64,000 bases of DNA, from assembly GCF_003952525.1 (NCBI RefSeq), contig NZ_CP034451.1, forward strand, positions 1 to 64,000. The letters are read 5' to 3'. A model generated the notes under the pieces. It had not been told where the DNA came from. It was given only the letters and a program-made list of their open reading frames with translations, and searched no databases. This DNA comes from Mesorhizobium sp. M3A.F.Ca.ET.080.04.2.1. Lineage in GTDB: Bacteria > Pseudomonadota > Alphaproteobacteria > Rhizobiales > Rhizobiaceae. This document shows positions 27,369 to 36,071 of the stretch, in pieces. Positions within the stretch are counted from its first letter, which is position 1; each line of letters begins with the position of its first letter. A program made the translations under genes and the position numbers.

Positions 27369-28141
27369 TTGAGGGCTCCAGCATCGACGTTCTCGAAATA
27401 GGCGGCATGCACGTTGGGATCGGCAAGAATGGCGCCGAGCGATCCTTCGGCGATTACCTCACCCGCGTCCATGACCATGACCCGATCGGCTATGGTGTCT
27501 AGAAGCTCGATACGATGTTCCACAATAGCGATAGCGATGTTCATCTCCTTCGACAGCAACCGGATCAGATGGTCGATCTCGTCAACCTCGGAATTGATAA
27601 GGCCGGCGGCGGGCTCATCCATCAACAGCAGGGTCGGCCTGCGCATCAGGAGACAGGCGAGCAGAAGCTTGCGCCGGTTGAGCGTTTCCAGGCTTGCGGT
27701 AGGCTCGTCATGGCTGACGTTGAGCCCTGCAAGCTCCGCGCCATACTCCGCATCAAACCGCGTCAAATAGGGAGCATAGGCCTGACGAGCGGCCTTGAAG
27801 GTCTGCCCGACCGTGAGCTCATCGGGCACGACGGGTGTCTGGTAGCTCCTCCCAATGCCGATGCGCGCGCGTTCATGCAGCTTGAGGCGGGTAATATCCT
27901 GGCCTCTGTAGCGGACGGAGCCGGACTTCGGATGCAACCGACCGGACAGAACTTCGAACAAGCTGGTCTTGCCGGCGCCATTCGGTCCGATGATCCCGAG
28001 GACTTCGCCCGACGACACGCTGAGATTGATGTCGCGCAGAATCTCGCGGCCACCAAGGTCGAGAAAAATGCCCTCGCACGAAAACAAGGCATCGGAGGTG
28101 CGCCGGGAGGGGCTGCCAGGCCCCTGCGGTCCACGCGCCAT
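27365..28141 (-). CDS. ABC transporter ATP-binding protein (LivG type), degenerate signature motif
   Basis: About 258 residues. Walker A GPNGAGKTS, Walker B TLLLMDEPAAGLI and switch His VEHRIELL are intact. Where LivG proteins have LSxGQ before the Walker B helix, this one reads SLETLNRRKLLLACLLM, so the ABC signature is lost. ATG at 28141 overlaps the stop of the binding-protein gene by one base (TGATG); the ATG at 28153 is less likely. In a LivF-LivG heterodimer this would leave one of the two composite ATP sites degenerate, as in asymmetric ABC transporters. Confidence 0.85.
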   Translation of the reverse strand: MARGPQGPGSPSRRTSDALFSCEGIFLDLGGREILRDINLSVSSGEVLGIIGPNGAGKTSLFEVLSGRLHPKSGSVRYRGQDITRLKLHERARIGIGRSYQTPVVPDELTVGQTFKAARQAYAPYLTRFDAEYGAELAGLNVSHDEPTASLETLNRRKLLLACLLMRRPTLLLMDEPAAGLINSEVDEIDHLIRLLSKEMNIAIAIVEHRIELLDTIADRVMVMDAGEVIAEGSLGAILADPNVHAAYFENVDAGALK

Positions 28142-29433
28142 CAACCCCACCATGGCGCCGGCTGCAGTTTGGATTCTGAGATTTCGTTCGGGAAGATGAT
28201 TTTGTGCTCGACGTTCTGGACCTGCACGTAGAGCTGGCTCATCCCCTTCTCGAGTTCGGTCGCCGAGATTTCGTAGCCATTGTCAGGGAAATGCGCGGAC
28301 TCCTGTAGCGCGTTGTTCATGTCCATGTAGCCGCACACGCCCCGATACGGATTGGTCCGGATCCAGTCGCAGACAGCCTTGAAATCGTTCGGATCGCCGA
28401 CTGCTTCCCAGGCAAGCTTAAGGTAGTGGACGATGTCGTAGCCGTTGCCGGTATAGACCAACCCCATGATACCGGGGAAACGCTTCTTATATTTGTCGCG
28501 GAACGCTTTGCCGCGTTCGTCGGCATAGACGCCAAGCACCGTCGACCAGCAAAAACCGTTAGCCGATTGGCCCGCAAGCGTGAGGAATTCAGGCTGTGAG
28601 GGCCCGTATTGCATATAAACGAGCGAGTCCTTCACCGGATCGGCGACGAACTGTTTGCAAAACGCGGCATATTCGGCCGCGACCCAGTGGTCGACCATGA
28701 TAGCGGCGGCGTCGACTTCCTTCATCTTCTGGATCACCGGGCCCCAATCCTGCACGGGGAATTGGATGTCGGTGATCGCGGCGACTTCAAACTTGCCACG
28801 CTTCTTGATGGCCTGCTGGGCGGCCTTGGAGATGGTCTGGCAGTACGCCACCTGCTCCTGGATGATGTGGACCTTGCGGTTCTTCGGCTTCCACACGCCT
28901 TGGGCTTCCTCGTGCTCGAGCCACAGCGGATAGGTGTAGCCGTAATGCACCTCCGACGGGTCGGTCTGGAAAACGTGGCTGTATTTCTCCGGATTCGACC
29001 TGAAAGCCTCCGTCGCGGCCCGCTGCGTGTTGCCCTGAACGTAGGGGCACTTGTATTTGGCGGACTCGTCCATCGCCGGAATGGGAACAAACAGGAAGGC
29101 GTTCGAAATCGCGTGCACCTTGGCGTCGATGCAGGCGGCAATCGATTGCTGACAGCTTTCGGGCGACAGCTTGTCGACGTCGGTTACGAACAGCTTGAGC
29201 TCACGACCCAGAATGCCGCCCGCCGCGTTGATCTCCTCTACGGCAAACGTCGTGCCGTTGAGATGGTCAAGGTCATCCGCGACGCCGGCTGCAGCGGTCT
29301 GGGATGTCGGCAGTCCGAGCAGAATCGGTTCGGCAGCCGACAACCGGGAAATGAATGGCATCGGAAACGCGGCGCCCGCAGCGCCGGCCGCGGCCGTCTT
29401 CAGCAGCTTCCTGCGATTGATCGTCCCAAGCAT
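28141..29433 (-). CDS. amide/urea/branched-chain-type ABC substrate-binding protein
   Basis: A 430-residue type I periplasmic binding protein (Peripla_BP family of UrtA, FmdD, AmiC). The N-terminus has a twin-arginine-like signal INRRKLLKTAAAGAAGA with cleavage near RLSAAEP. Mature motifs include EEINAAGGILGRELKLF and DSLVYMQYGPSQPEFLTLAG. It is the first gene of the importer/amidase operon and presents the substrate to LivH/LivM. A leaderless paralogue is encoded at 32165-33385. UrtA/FmdD-type relatives bind urea or short amides, fitting the DMFase-type gene downstream; the ligand is inferred. Confidence 0.9.
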   Translation of the reverse strand: MLGTINRRKLLKTAAAGAAGAAFPMPFISRLSAAEPILLGLPTSQTAAAGVADDLDHLNGTTFAVEEINAAGGILGRELKLFVTDVDKLSPESCQQSIAACIDAKVHAISNAFLFVPIPAMDESAKYKCPYVQGNTQRAATEAFRSNPEKYSHVFQTDPSEVHYGYTYPLWLEHEEAQGVWKPKNRKVHIIQEQVAYCQTISKAAQQAIKKRGKFEVAAITDIQFPVQDWGPVIQKMKEVDAAAIMVDHWVAAEYAAFCKQFVADPVKDSLVYMQYGPSQPEFLTLAGQSANGFCWSTVLGVYADERGKAFRDKYKKRFPGIMGLVYTGNGYDIVHYLKLAWEAVGDPNDFKAVCDWIRTNPYRGVCGYMDMNNALQESAHFPDNGYEISATELEKGMSQLYVQVQNVEHKIIFPNEISESKLQPAPWWG

Positions 29434-29890
29434 GGAGTCCTCCTATTGTCACCGGCCAGCACCGGATCGCGTCTAGTTATGTTCCCAATATTAATTAGAC
29501 ATTTCGTCCGGACTTCATGCCGGGTTGATTAGCCAAAATGTGGCGCAATCGGGTCAAAGCGTCAAGTCAGATTTTCTTGATGGGAAAAGAATTTGAATTT
29601 GCGTTGAAAATTGGCATAGTGGCGGCCGAATATGCCTTCGGCGGTTGTCGACTGGGAGGCCGGGTCCTAGATGTTTTGATTAATCAAAGTAGTGGAGCAA
29701 AGCGAGGAGAGGCGTCTACGCAGGGCTGCCACGCCCTACCGGATGCAGGTCCAGAGAGGATTTTCTCTCACTGCGTCGGAAAAATTGGGAGTAAACCGAT
29801 GCAACAAGAATCAGCTGTCCTGGGTGCGCCGATGCAACATGCCGAATTCGTCGAGTCTTCCCAAGCACGCACAGCCGCAAGGACGGTGAT
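29434..29890. other. divergent promoter region of the amide operon and its two-component genes
   Basis: About 450 bases, AT-richer than the surroundings, between the divergent importer operon (start 29433) and response regulator gene (start 29891). It must hold both promoters. It contains the 14-base palindrome at 29675-29688. No small gene is convincing: a plus-strand frame at 29538-29894 runs into the regulator start but lacks a ribosome site and family resemblance. Confidence 0.5.
29675..29688. promoter_or_regulatory. candidate operator, perfect palindrome in the divergent promoter region
   Basis: TTTGATTAATCAAA is a perfect 14-base palindrome, about 240 bases before the importer operon and 200 before the response regulator. 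It is a reasonable binding site for the LuxR-type regulator encoded beside it; no direct evidence. Confidence 0.4.
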
Positions 29891-30565
29891 ATGAAAGTTC
29901 TGATCGCCGATGACCACTGGATGGTGAGGGAATCCCTGAAGCAGGTCATACGGCGCCTCCACAAGGCTCTTGACGTCTATGAGGCGGGGACGTTCGGCGA
30001 AGCGCTCACGCTCTTGCGCAGCCACGCCGACATCGACCTGATGCTCGTCGACCTGATAATGCCCGGTTTTGAGGAATTCGAGGGTCTTCAGAAACTGCGG
30101 CGCGAGTTTCCCGAGGTGCCTGTAGTCGTGGTTTCCGTCCACGATGACATCGAGCATGTGCTGCGTGCGGTTGAGCATGGAGTGATCGGCTACATCCCCA
30201 AGTCAGCAAGCGGCCCCGAGATCGAGCGGTCGTTCGAACGGGTGCTGGCCGGCGAGGTCTCGTTCCCGCGCCACATCATCGAGACGGCGCCACGCGGACG
30301 CGAGCGCGCGCCCACCGAAGCCGCCCCGCCCCGCTCATCAGACCGGAGTGTCGATACCCTGACCAATCGCGAACGCGACGTTCTGGCACTCCTGGGCAAG
30401 GGATATTCAGTCAGTCGCATCGCGACTGATCTTGGTCTGAGCAGCCACACAGTTCGCGTTCACCTGGGCAATCTCATGAAGAAGCTGGGGCTTCGGGACA
30501 GGTCGTCGGCCATCCACTACGCGGTGAACCTGGCCAACCTGCACAGGCAGGCCGAGCAGCAATAG
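29891..30565 (+). CDS. LuxR/NarL-family response regulator
   Basis: A 224-residue two-component regulator. The N-terminal receiver (1-120) has the acidic pair in LIADDHW, the phospho-acceptor Asp in LMLVDLIMPGF and the conserved Lys in IGYIPKSASG. The C-terminal LuxR helix-turn-helix (about 155-215) contains LTNRERDVLALLGKGYSVSR and LGLSSHTVRVHLGNLMKKLG. AAGGA precedes the ATG. The hybrid kinase gene follows after 11 bases. It probably activates the divergent importer/amidase operon. Confidence 0.9.
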   Translation: MKVLIADDHWMVRESLKQVIRRLHKALDVYEAGTFGEALTLLRSHADIDLMLVDLIMPGFEEFEGLQKLRREFPEVPVVVVSVHDDIEHVLRAVEHGVIGYIPKSASGPEIERSFERVLAGEVSFPRHIIETAPRGRERAPTEAAPPRSSDRSVDTLTNRERDVLALLGKGYSVSRIATDLGLSSHTVRVHLGNLMKKLGLRDRSSAIHYAVNLANLHRQAEQQ

Positions 30566-30576
30566 GTCACTATGAC

Positions 30577-32139
30577 GTGGACCGCCTTCTGAAAAGCGAT
30601 GTCGCTTCGGTATTCGACGGTCTCGATTCCATCGCGACCGGGATGGCCATATGGGACATCGAGCGGCGGTTGACTTATGCCAACCTTGCTTTTCGACATG
30701 CGTTTTGTTTCGAAGACCAGAGAGGCGATGGTGCAGGAGCCAAACAACCTCGCATCACTTACCTTGCAGCCCTGCTGACTGCTGCACGATCCAACGAGTG
30801 GGTGTTATCGGAACCGCCCGATCGCTGGGCCGAATCTCAACTGGCGGATTTCGGCGTCGATAAACGAAGCGAACAGAAGCTTGCCGATGGACGCACGATC
30901 GAGATCGTGCAGAAACCCATGCCCGCCGGTGGCATGGTAACGACCGTAAACGACATCAGCTCCATGAAGCGGAGCGAACATGCATTGCGCGAGGCCAAGA
31001 CCCTGGCGGAGACCGCCGACGAGGGAAAGACACGCTTCCTGCGCGCCGCCAACCATGATCTCAGGCAGCCGCTCGCAACGCTCAGGATACTGATCTACAA
31101 CTGCATGGCCGAACTCGATCCTGTCCATCGCCAGGACATGCTACACACGATGGATATCGCGGTTTCCATCATGGAGGATCTGCTCGGCGCGCTGCTGCAA
31201 ATAGGCCAGTTGGATGCCGGTCAGATTCGGCCGCGAGTCACCACGTTCCAGTTGGTCCAGATATTCCAGCGGCTGGACATACAATTCCAGCACGTCGCGT
31301 CGGAGAAAGGATTAAGCCTGCGCTTTGTCGATCCACGAAGCGCGGTCGTCAGCGACAAGGCATTGCTGGAGCGTGTCCTGTCGAATCTGGTCGCCAATGC
31401 GATCCGCTACACCGAGGTGGGGAAGGTCTTGGTTGGCTGCCGGCAGGCCGGAAGGAATCTGCGCATCGAGGTGTGGGACACCGGCTGCGGCATCGAAGCC
31501 GAAAACCTGCCAAAGATTTTCGAGGAGTTTTTCCAGATCGGCGTCGGCAAGCGGAAAAAGAATGCCGGTCTCGGTCTGGGCTTGAACATCGTCACACGCT
31601 TGTGCGGGCTTCTCGGCCATGAGCTGAACGTCCGGTCGACACTTGGCAAGGGGTCGGTCTTTTCGGTATCCGTGCCGCTTGGCAACATTTGGCACAGCGA
31701 CATCGGAGAACCGGAGATCAGCGAGCGGATCGGCGGCGAATTCATGGGCATTCCCGTGTTGCTGATCGAGGACGACGACACTTTGCGCCAAGCGACGCGG
31801 GACCTCTTGGAGCGCTGGGGCATACTGGTCCATGCCGCCGGATCGAAGGAAGACGCATGCCGTCTCATTGAGGACGAGAAATTGAAACCGCGGCTGATCA
31901 TCGCCGACTACAGCCTGCGCGGCGAGCACGGCACCTCGGTCATTCAAACTATTCGCGACAGGTTGATGGAGCCAGTGCCCGGCGTGGTCGTGACAGCTGA
32001 CACCGACCCGCAGGTGATCGATGCGATTAAGGATGCTGGATTCCCCATCCTGATCAAACCCGTCAGCCCACCCAGGCTGAGGGTGCTGATGCACAGGTTG
32101 CTTTTCGAGTCCGAGCAACTGGTTTTGGATGTTCGTTAG
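30577..32139 (+). CDS. soluble PAS hybrid histidine kinase with C-terminal receiver
   Basis: A 520-residue kinase without membrane segments. Order: PAS-like sensor (about 10-130), short coiled region, HisKA with the phospho-His in FLRAANHDLRQPLATL, HATPase with N box NLVANAIRYTE and G boxes WDTGCGIE and GLGLGLNIV, then a receiver (about 390-510) with LLIEDDDTL, the Asp in LIIADYSLRG and Lys in FPILIKPVS. The start is GTG at 30577. It is flanked by the response regulator and a leaderless binding protein and so should respond to a cytoplasmic signal. Confidence 0.9.
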   Translation: MDRLLKSDVASVFDGLDSIATGMAIWDIERRLTYANLAFRHAFCFEDQRGDGAGAKQPRITYLAALLTAARSNEWVLSEPPDRWAESQLADFGVDKRSEQKLADGRTIEIVQKPMPAGGMVTTVNDISSMKRSEHALREAKTLAETADEGKTRFLRAANHDLRQPLATLRILIYNCMAELDPVHRQDMLHTMDIAVSIMEDLLGALLQIGQLDAGQIRPRVTTFQLVQIFQRLDIQFQHVASEKGLSLRFVDPRSAVVSDKALLERVLSNLVANAIRYTEVGKVLVGCRQAGRNLRIEVWDTGCGIEAENLPKIFEEFFQIGVGKRKKNAGLGLGLNIVTRLCGLLGHELNVRSTLGKGSVFSVSVPLGNIWHSDIGEPEISERIGGEFMGIPVLLIEDDDTLRQATRDLLERWGILVHAAGSKEDACRLIEDEKLKPRLIIADYSLRGEHGTSVIQTIRDRLMEPVPGVVVTADTDPQVIDAIKDAGFPILIKPVSPPRLRVLMHRLLFESEQLVLDVR

Positions 32140-32164
32140 CGGCTATCCGATGGGGGATTAAAAA

Positions 32165-33385
32165 ATGTCTGACAGCGCGCAAGACCAATTGATCCCGATC
32201 GGCAGCATGGTTCCCCTAACCGGACCCTCGGCCGCCGACGGCACTGAATTCCGCAATGGCGTTTTGCTGGCCGTCGACGAGATTAATGCTCGCGGCGGCA
32301 TCCTCGGCAAACGTCTGCATCCGATCTTCGCTGATACGAAAATGCAGACCGCTGAGGACGTGACCGCCGCAGCGCGATGGCTGATTGACCGGCATCAGGT
32401 GCACGCGATCATCAACGGCTACAACATCGGTGCTCAGAATTGCGAATATGAGCCCATCGCCGATGCAGGGATCCTCTACATCCACCACAATACGCTGCTG
32501 CAGCATCACGATACCATAGCGAGTGACCCAGATCGTTATTTCGGCTGTTTCATGGCAGACGCCGCCGAGTACTGGTACGGCCAAGGATTCATCAAATTTA
32601 TCTCATGGTTGCGCGACACAGGCCAATGGTCGCCCGAATCGAACCGCATTGCCATCATCTCGGGATCTAAGCCCTATAGTATCGTAATCGCGAATGCGAT
32701 GGCCGCCGCTGCGGTGCAGTTCGGATGGCAACTGGCTTTTGGCCCACACATTGTCGCTACGCCGACAACCGAGTGGCGGGACGTTCTTGGTCGGGTTCGC
32801 GCAGTACGGCCTGCGGTCATCGCCAACACGCACTTCTATTCTGGTGACCTTGCGCATTTCCACTTGCAGTTCATGGAAGAGCCGACCAACAGCATCGTGT
32901 ATGTGCAGTATGGCGCCATGCACCAATCCTTCATCGACATCGCCCAGACCAAGGCGGTCGGTGTGATCGTCAGTACTATGATCGGTCTGTTGCGCGACGA
33001 CGTTGGCAGGCATTTTGCAGACCTTTACGTCGCGCGCTTCGGACAGAGTTCGACTCCGCAGGTCGGCTGCCAGTCTTATACCGCAGTACATCACTATGCG
33101 GTCGCGGCCTCTATTGCCGTCGGCACCGGCGGGCCCGGCGACTTCGAGCAGAACCGCAAAGTCGCCCGCGCCTTGCGGGAGACCACCTACCGGGGCGTCG
33201 TCGGTGCGGTCAGCTATCATCCGGTTTGGCAAGCAGCGGTTCCCTATCCGGATTTTGTTCAGGATCCTTCCCGGGGAACACCGCACCTCTTTTATCAGAT
33301 AAGCCGGAACGGCAGTCTGGCCCTCGTCGCGCCTGAGCCGTACAACACTGAGCGCTTTGTTGAGCCACCATGGTTTTCCGCTTAG
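32165..33385 (+). CDS. leaderless type I substrate-binding-protein homologue (putative cytoplasmic amide sensor)
   Basis: A 406-residue protein of the UrtA/AmiC/FmdD binding-protein fold that begins directly with the mature domain (LIPIGSMVPLTGPSAADGTE). A strong GGGGGA site lies seven bases before ATG 32165, so the missing signal peptide is not a start error. It parallels the exported SBP at 28141-29433: EINARGGILGKRL versus EINAAGGILGREL, YVQYGAMHQSF versus YMQYGPSQPEF, YRGVVG versus YRGVCG. AmiC of Pseudomonas is a known cytoplasmic binding-protein-fold amide sensor. Here the partner would be the soluble hybrid kinase, 25 bases upstream in the same operon. Confidence 0.87.
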   Translation: MSDSAQDQLIPIGSMVPLTGPSAADGTEFRNGVLLAVDEINARGGILGKRLHPIFADTKMQTAEDVTAAARWLIDRHQVHAIINGYNIGAQNCEYEPIADAGILYIHHNTLLQHHDTIASDPDRYFGCFMADAAEYWYGQGFIKFISWLRDTGQWSPESNRIAIISGSKPYSIVIANAMAAAAVQFGWQLAFGPHIVATPTTEWRDVLGRVRAVRPAVIANTHFYSGDLAHFHLQFMEEPTNSIVYVQYGAMHQSFIDIAQTKAVGVIVSTMIGLLRDDVGRHFADLYVARFGQSSTPQVGCQSYTAVHHYAVAASIAVGTGGPGDFEQNRKVARALRETTYRGVVGAVSYHPVWQAAVPYPDFVQDPSRGTPHLFYQISRNGSLALVAPEPYNTERFVEPPWFSA

Positions 33386-33394
33386 AGCGAGATG

Positions 33395-33414
33395 TGGTCT
33401 GCAGCAGCAGACCA
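33395..33414 (+). terminator. terminator-like hairpin after the sensor gene
   Basis: TGGTCTGC-AGCA-GCAGACCA forms a perfect eight-base-pair stem nine bases after the TAG stop of the leaderless binding protein. No T run follows, so it is either a weak intrinsic terminator or an mRNA-end stabilising hairpin. Confidence 0.45.
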
Positions 33415-33791
33415 TGGCCTTCCTGCCGCGCCATGCACAAGTCTGCTCAACGGATCGATCAGTCGCGAGGCTCGTGCTCTCGTCCAACCTCACGCCCTGC
33501 GGGCCACTCATACTGAGATCGCTCTGCCGCCAAACGCAACGGCGAGTCGAGATTTATATCAGCGGTATGGGTAGATAAAAATGCCATCAGAGGGTGCTCT
33601 CCAGCCCGCGTATGCTGAGACAAAACGCCGACACCATCTCACGCTATCGCGGCCGGCGGTGGAGCATCTCGTGCCCGGTTAGCAAACTCCAGCGGCCCTC
33701 GGCAACGGCAACTTGACTTGCTCCGCCGTCAGGCTTGAGGTGATCCCGCCACCCTGTTGGGACGGATCGTCGTTCTCAACAGAAGGCGTAG
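33415..33791. other. intergenic region, no gene recognised
   Basis: About 375 bases between the convergent sensor and GntR genes. Only short frames are present. A stretch near 33690-33760 reads in one frame as RQRQLDLLRRQA, but I cannot assign it. No promoter or repeat stands out. Confidence 0.3.
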
Positions 33792-34481
33792 TCAGCCCTC
33801 CTCACCGCTTTCGGAAGAAAATTTTCCATGTACCAGCAAGAAATCCAGTCCAGAGCGTATGTCGTTGGAAATTGCCTCGCCTGCGGCTACCGCTTCGCGG
33901 GCGAACAGCGCCCTAACCGCCTCGTCACAATAAGACGTTGCGTGTGCCTTGGTGGGATCAACAGCCAGATGGCGAAGCAGGGGGCCACATTGCAGCCAGA
34001 GCAGCTCGATATGCGCCCGAAGGGTGTCTGATGAGCAATATCTGTAGATCGCGAATTTGAGCTTCTGATTGTAGTCGAGGTACGCGTCCAGATTATTCTC
34101 GCTCTGCGCTCGATTAAGGCCGGCGTTGGACTGCCGGATTTCTTCCAGACCCGCTTCGTCGATACGGTCGCATGCGTCCTCGGTAGCTCGTCCTTCGAGG
34201 AGCGCCCGCAACTCCATTATTTCCTCGAGTCTGCGCCGGGTGGGGACCGGGATTGCATAGGTTCCATTCGAATTTTGAACGAGCGCTCTTTCGGCCAAAA
34301 GTCTTCCCAGAGCAGCACGCGCCGGCATCTCGCTCGTTCCCAGCGCCTTGCTAACCATCCTGCCGCTAATCTTTTGCCCTGGTTCGAAGCCACCTCGCAT
34401 CAAAACCGTGCGCAGCTGCTCGTACACTTGGTCCTGCATCGATTGAAAATCGATCGGTTCGAGTGAAATTCCTGCTTTCAT
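33792..34481 (-). CDS. GntR-family transcriptional regulator (FCD type)
   Basis: A 229-residue regulator. The N-terminal winged helix-turn-helix (about 15-75) has QVYEQLRTVLMRGGFEPGQK and ALGTSEMPARAALGRL. The C-terminal helical effector domain (about 85-220) contains ELRALLEGRATEDAC and is FCD-like. ATG at 34481 is preferred over TTG at 34487. It lies downstream of and on the same strand as the dehydrogenase/ABC/DapA cluster (34633-39483) and probably regulates it; the effector is likely a small organic acid handled there. Confidence 0.85.
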   Translation of the reverse strand: MKAGISLEPIDFQSMQDQVYEQLRTVLMRGGFEPGQKISGRMVSKALGTSEMPARAALGRLLAERALVQNSNGTYAIPVPTRRRLEEIMELRALLEGRATEDACDRIDEAGLEEIRQSNAGLNRAQSENNLDAYLDYNQKLKFAIYRYCSSDTLRAHIELLWLQCGPLLRHLAVDPTKAHATSYCDEAVRALFAREAVAAGEAISNDIRSGLDFLLVHGKFSSESGEEG

Positions 34482-34632
34482 AGTCAATCTCGGCGGGGGT
34501 GCGCTTGCTTCTCAATGCCGTTGGCGACACGCGAGAGCCGAAAACATTGGCAGGACAGCTGCACTGAATAAGCATCGGCAGTCAAGTAGCACGCGACAAC
34601 GACCTTTGAGCCCGTTATGCGACCCGCCACCG

Positions 34633-36006
34633 TTAAGGAAGAACCTTTCCGGGGTTCATAATGCCGGCGGGATCGAATGCGTTCTTGACAGCCGCCATCG
34701 CCTCGATTGCGTTTTTGTGCTCCCATCGCATGTATTTCGTCTTTCCGTATCCAATTCCGTGCTCGCCGCTGCAGGTGCCGCCCAGCGCAAGCGTACGCTC
34801 GATGAGCCGGTCATGGATTTCTTCCGCAAGCTCGAATTCGGCAGCGTCGTCCGGATCGATGACCATCCCGAGATGGAAGTTGCCGTCGCCGACATGACCG
34901 ATGACGCTTGCGTAAAAAGGCGCCCCCTTAAGATCTTCTCCAGTAGATTTGATGCATTCTGCCAGCCGCGAAATCGGCACGCAGGCGTCGGTGCCGTAGA
35001 CGCGCGCGTTTGGGCGCATGGCCAGCATCGCGTAGTGCGCCTCGTGCCGGGCATGCCAAAGCTTGTTGCGCTCCTCGAGGTCGGCCGAGGATTTCAGTGG
35101 TGTGCCCGAATACTCTTCTACAAGAGCTGCCACCTGACGAATCTGCTCGTCAACGGCAGCCGGGGAGCCGTGAAACTCGAAGAAGAGTGTAGGTGCGACC
35201 GGCAGATCGAGCTTGGAATAGCGATTGACCGCAAGGATGGTCAGTTCATCGAGAAACTCGACTCGCGCAACCGGAATTCCCTGCTGCACTGCCTCGGTGA
35301 CCAATGAGACTGCCGAATCCACATTGGGAAAATGCGATACGGCGGAGGAAATGACCTCCGGCAAGCCGTAGAGCTTGACGGTAACTTCGGTGATCAGACC
35401 AAGCGTTCCCTCGCTGCCGACGAACAGGCTTGTCAGATCGTACCCGGCCGCGGACTTGCGCGCACGCGACCCCGTCCGGATGATTTCTCCATTCGGCAGC
35501 ACCACTTCCAGAGCCAGGACATTTGACTTCATGTTTCCATAGCGCACGGCGTTTGTGCCCGATGCGCGGGTGGCGGCCATGCCGCCTATTGTGGCGTCCG
35601 CGCCTGGGTCGACTGGAAAAAACAGCCCCGTGTCGCGCAGATAGGAATTGAGTTGCTTGCGCGTGACTCCAGGGCCGACCGCAGCGTCGAGATCCTCGGC
35701 ATTGACCGCGTGGATCGCATTCATCCTGCTCATGTCCACGCACAGGCCGCCGCTCAGGGCGCAAACATTGCCCTCGAGTGAAGTGCCGGCGCCCCACGGC
35801 ACGACCGGTATGCGAGCTTGGTTGCAAACCTTCAGGATCGCGCTCACTTCGAGCGCCGAGGTCGGAAAGCACACCGCGTCCGGGGGACACGCAGGCAAAT
35901 GGCCTTCTCCTCGGGCATGCTGCTCGACAATGGCTGTGTTGGTGGTGAGGCGATCGCCGAGAATTTCGCCAAGTTTCTGTCTGCTGGTTTCGTCGATCCT
36001 CATATC
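34633..36006 (-). CDS. FAD-linked 2-hydroxyacid dehydrogenase (GlcD/D-lactate dehydrogenase type)
   Basis: About 457 residues. The N-terminal PCMH FAD-binding domain has PVVPWGAGTSLEGNVCALS, and GADATIGGMAATRASGTNAV follows. The C-terminal cap domain has VIGHVGDGNFHL and ends FDPAGIMNPGKVLP, as in GlcD and D-lactate/D-2-hydroxyglutarate dehydrogenases. ATG at 36006 matches family starts; an upstream ATG at 36075 overlaps the ATPase stop (ATGA) but has no spaced ribosome site. It oxidises a D-2-hydroxyacid to the 2-oxoacid. Substrate unknown. Confidence 0.87.
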   Translation of the reverse strand, partial: DMRIDETSRQKLGEILGDRLTTNTAIVEQHARGEGHLPACPPDAVCFPTSALEVSAILKVCNQARIPVVPWGAGTSLEGNVCALSGGLCVDMSRMNAIHAVNAEDLDAAVGPGVTRKQLNSYLRDTGLFFPVDPGADATIGGMAATRASGTNAVRYGNMKSNVLALEVVLPNGEIIRTGSRARKSAAGYDLTSLFVGSEGTLGLITEVTVKLYGLPEVISSAVSHFPNVDSAVSLVTEAVQQGIPVARVEFLDELTILAVNRYSKLDLPVAPTLFFEFHGSPAAVDEQIRQVAALVEEYSGTPLKSSADLEERNKLWHARHEAHYAMLAMRPNARVYGTDACVPISRLAECIKSTGEDLKGAPFYASVIGHVGDGNFHLGMVIDPDDAAEFELAEEIHDRLIERTLALGGTCSGEHGIGYGKTKYMRWEHKNAIEAMAAVKNAFDPAGIMNPGKVLP

Positions 36007-36071
36007 GTTCACTTTCAATCTGCCGCCGCCCCGTCTCGGTTCGGAGAGGGCTCCACAATAAGCGAGTACGG

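Noticed and set aside
29600..29640. sigma-54-like TTGGCATAGTGGCGG upstream of the response regulator
   Set aside because: The -12 element TTGC is missing at the right spacing.
29538..29894. 118-codon frame in the divergent promoter region
   Set aside because: No ribosome site, no resemblance to a family, and it would cover both promoters and the palindrome.
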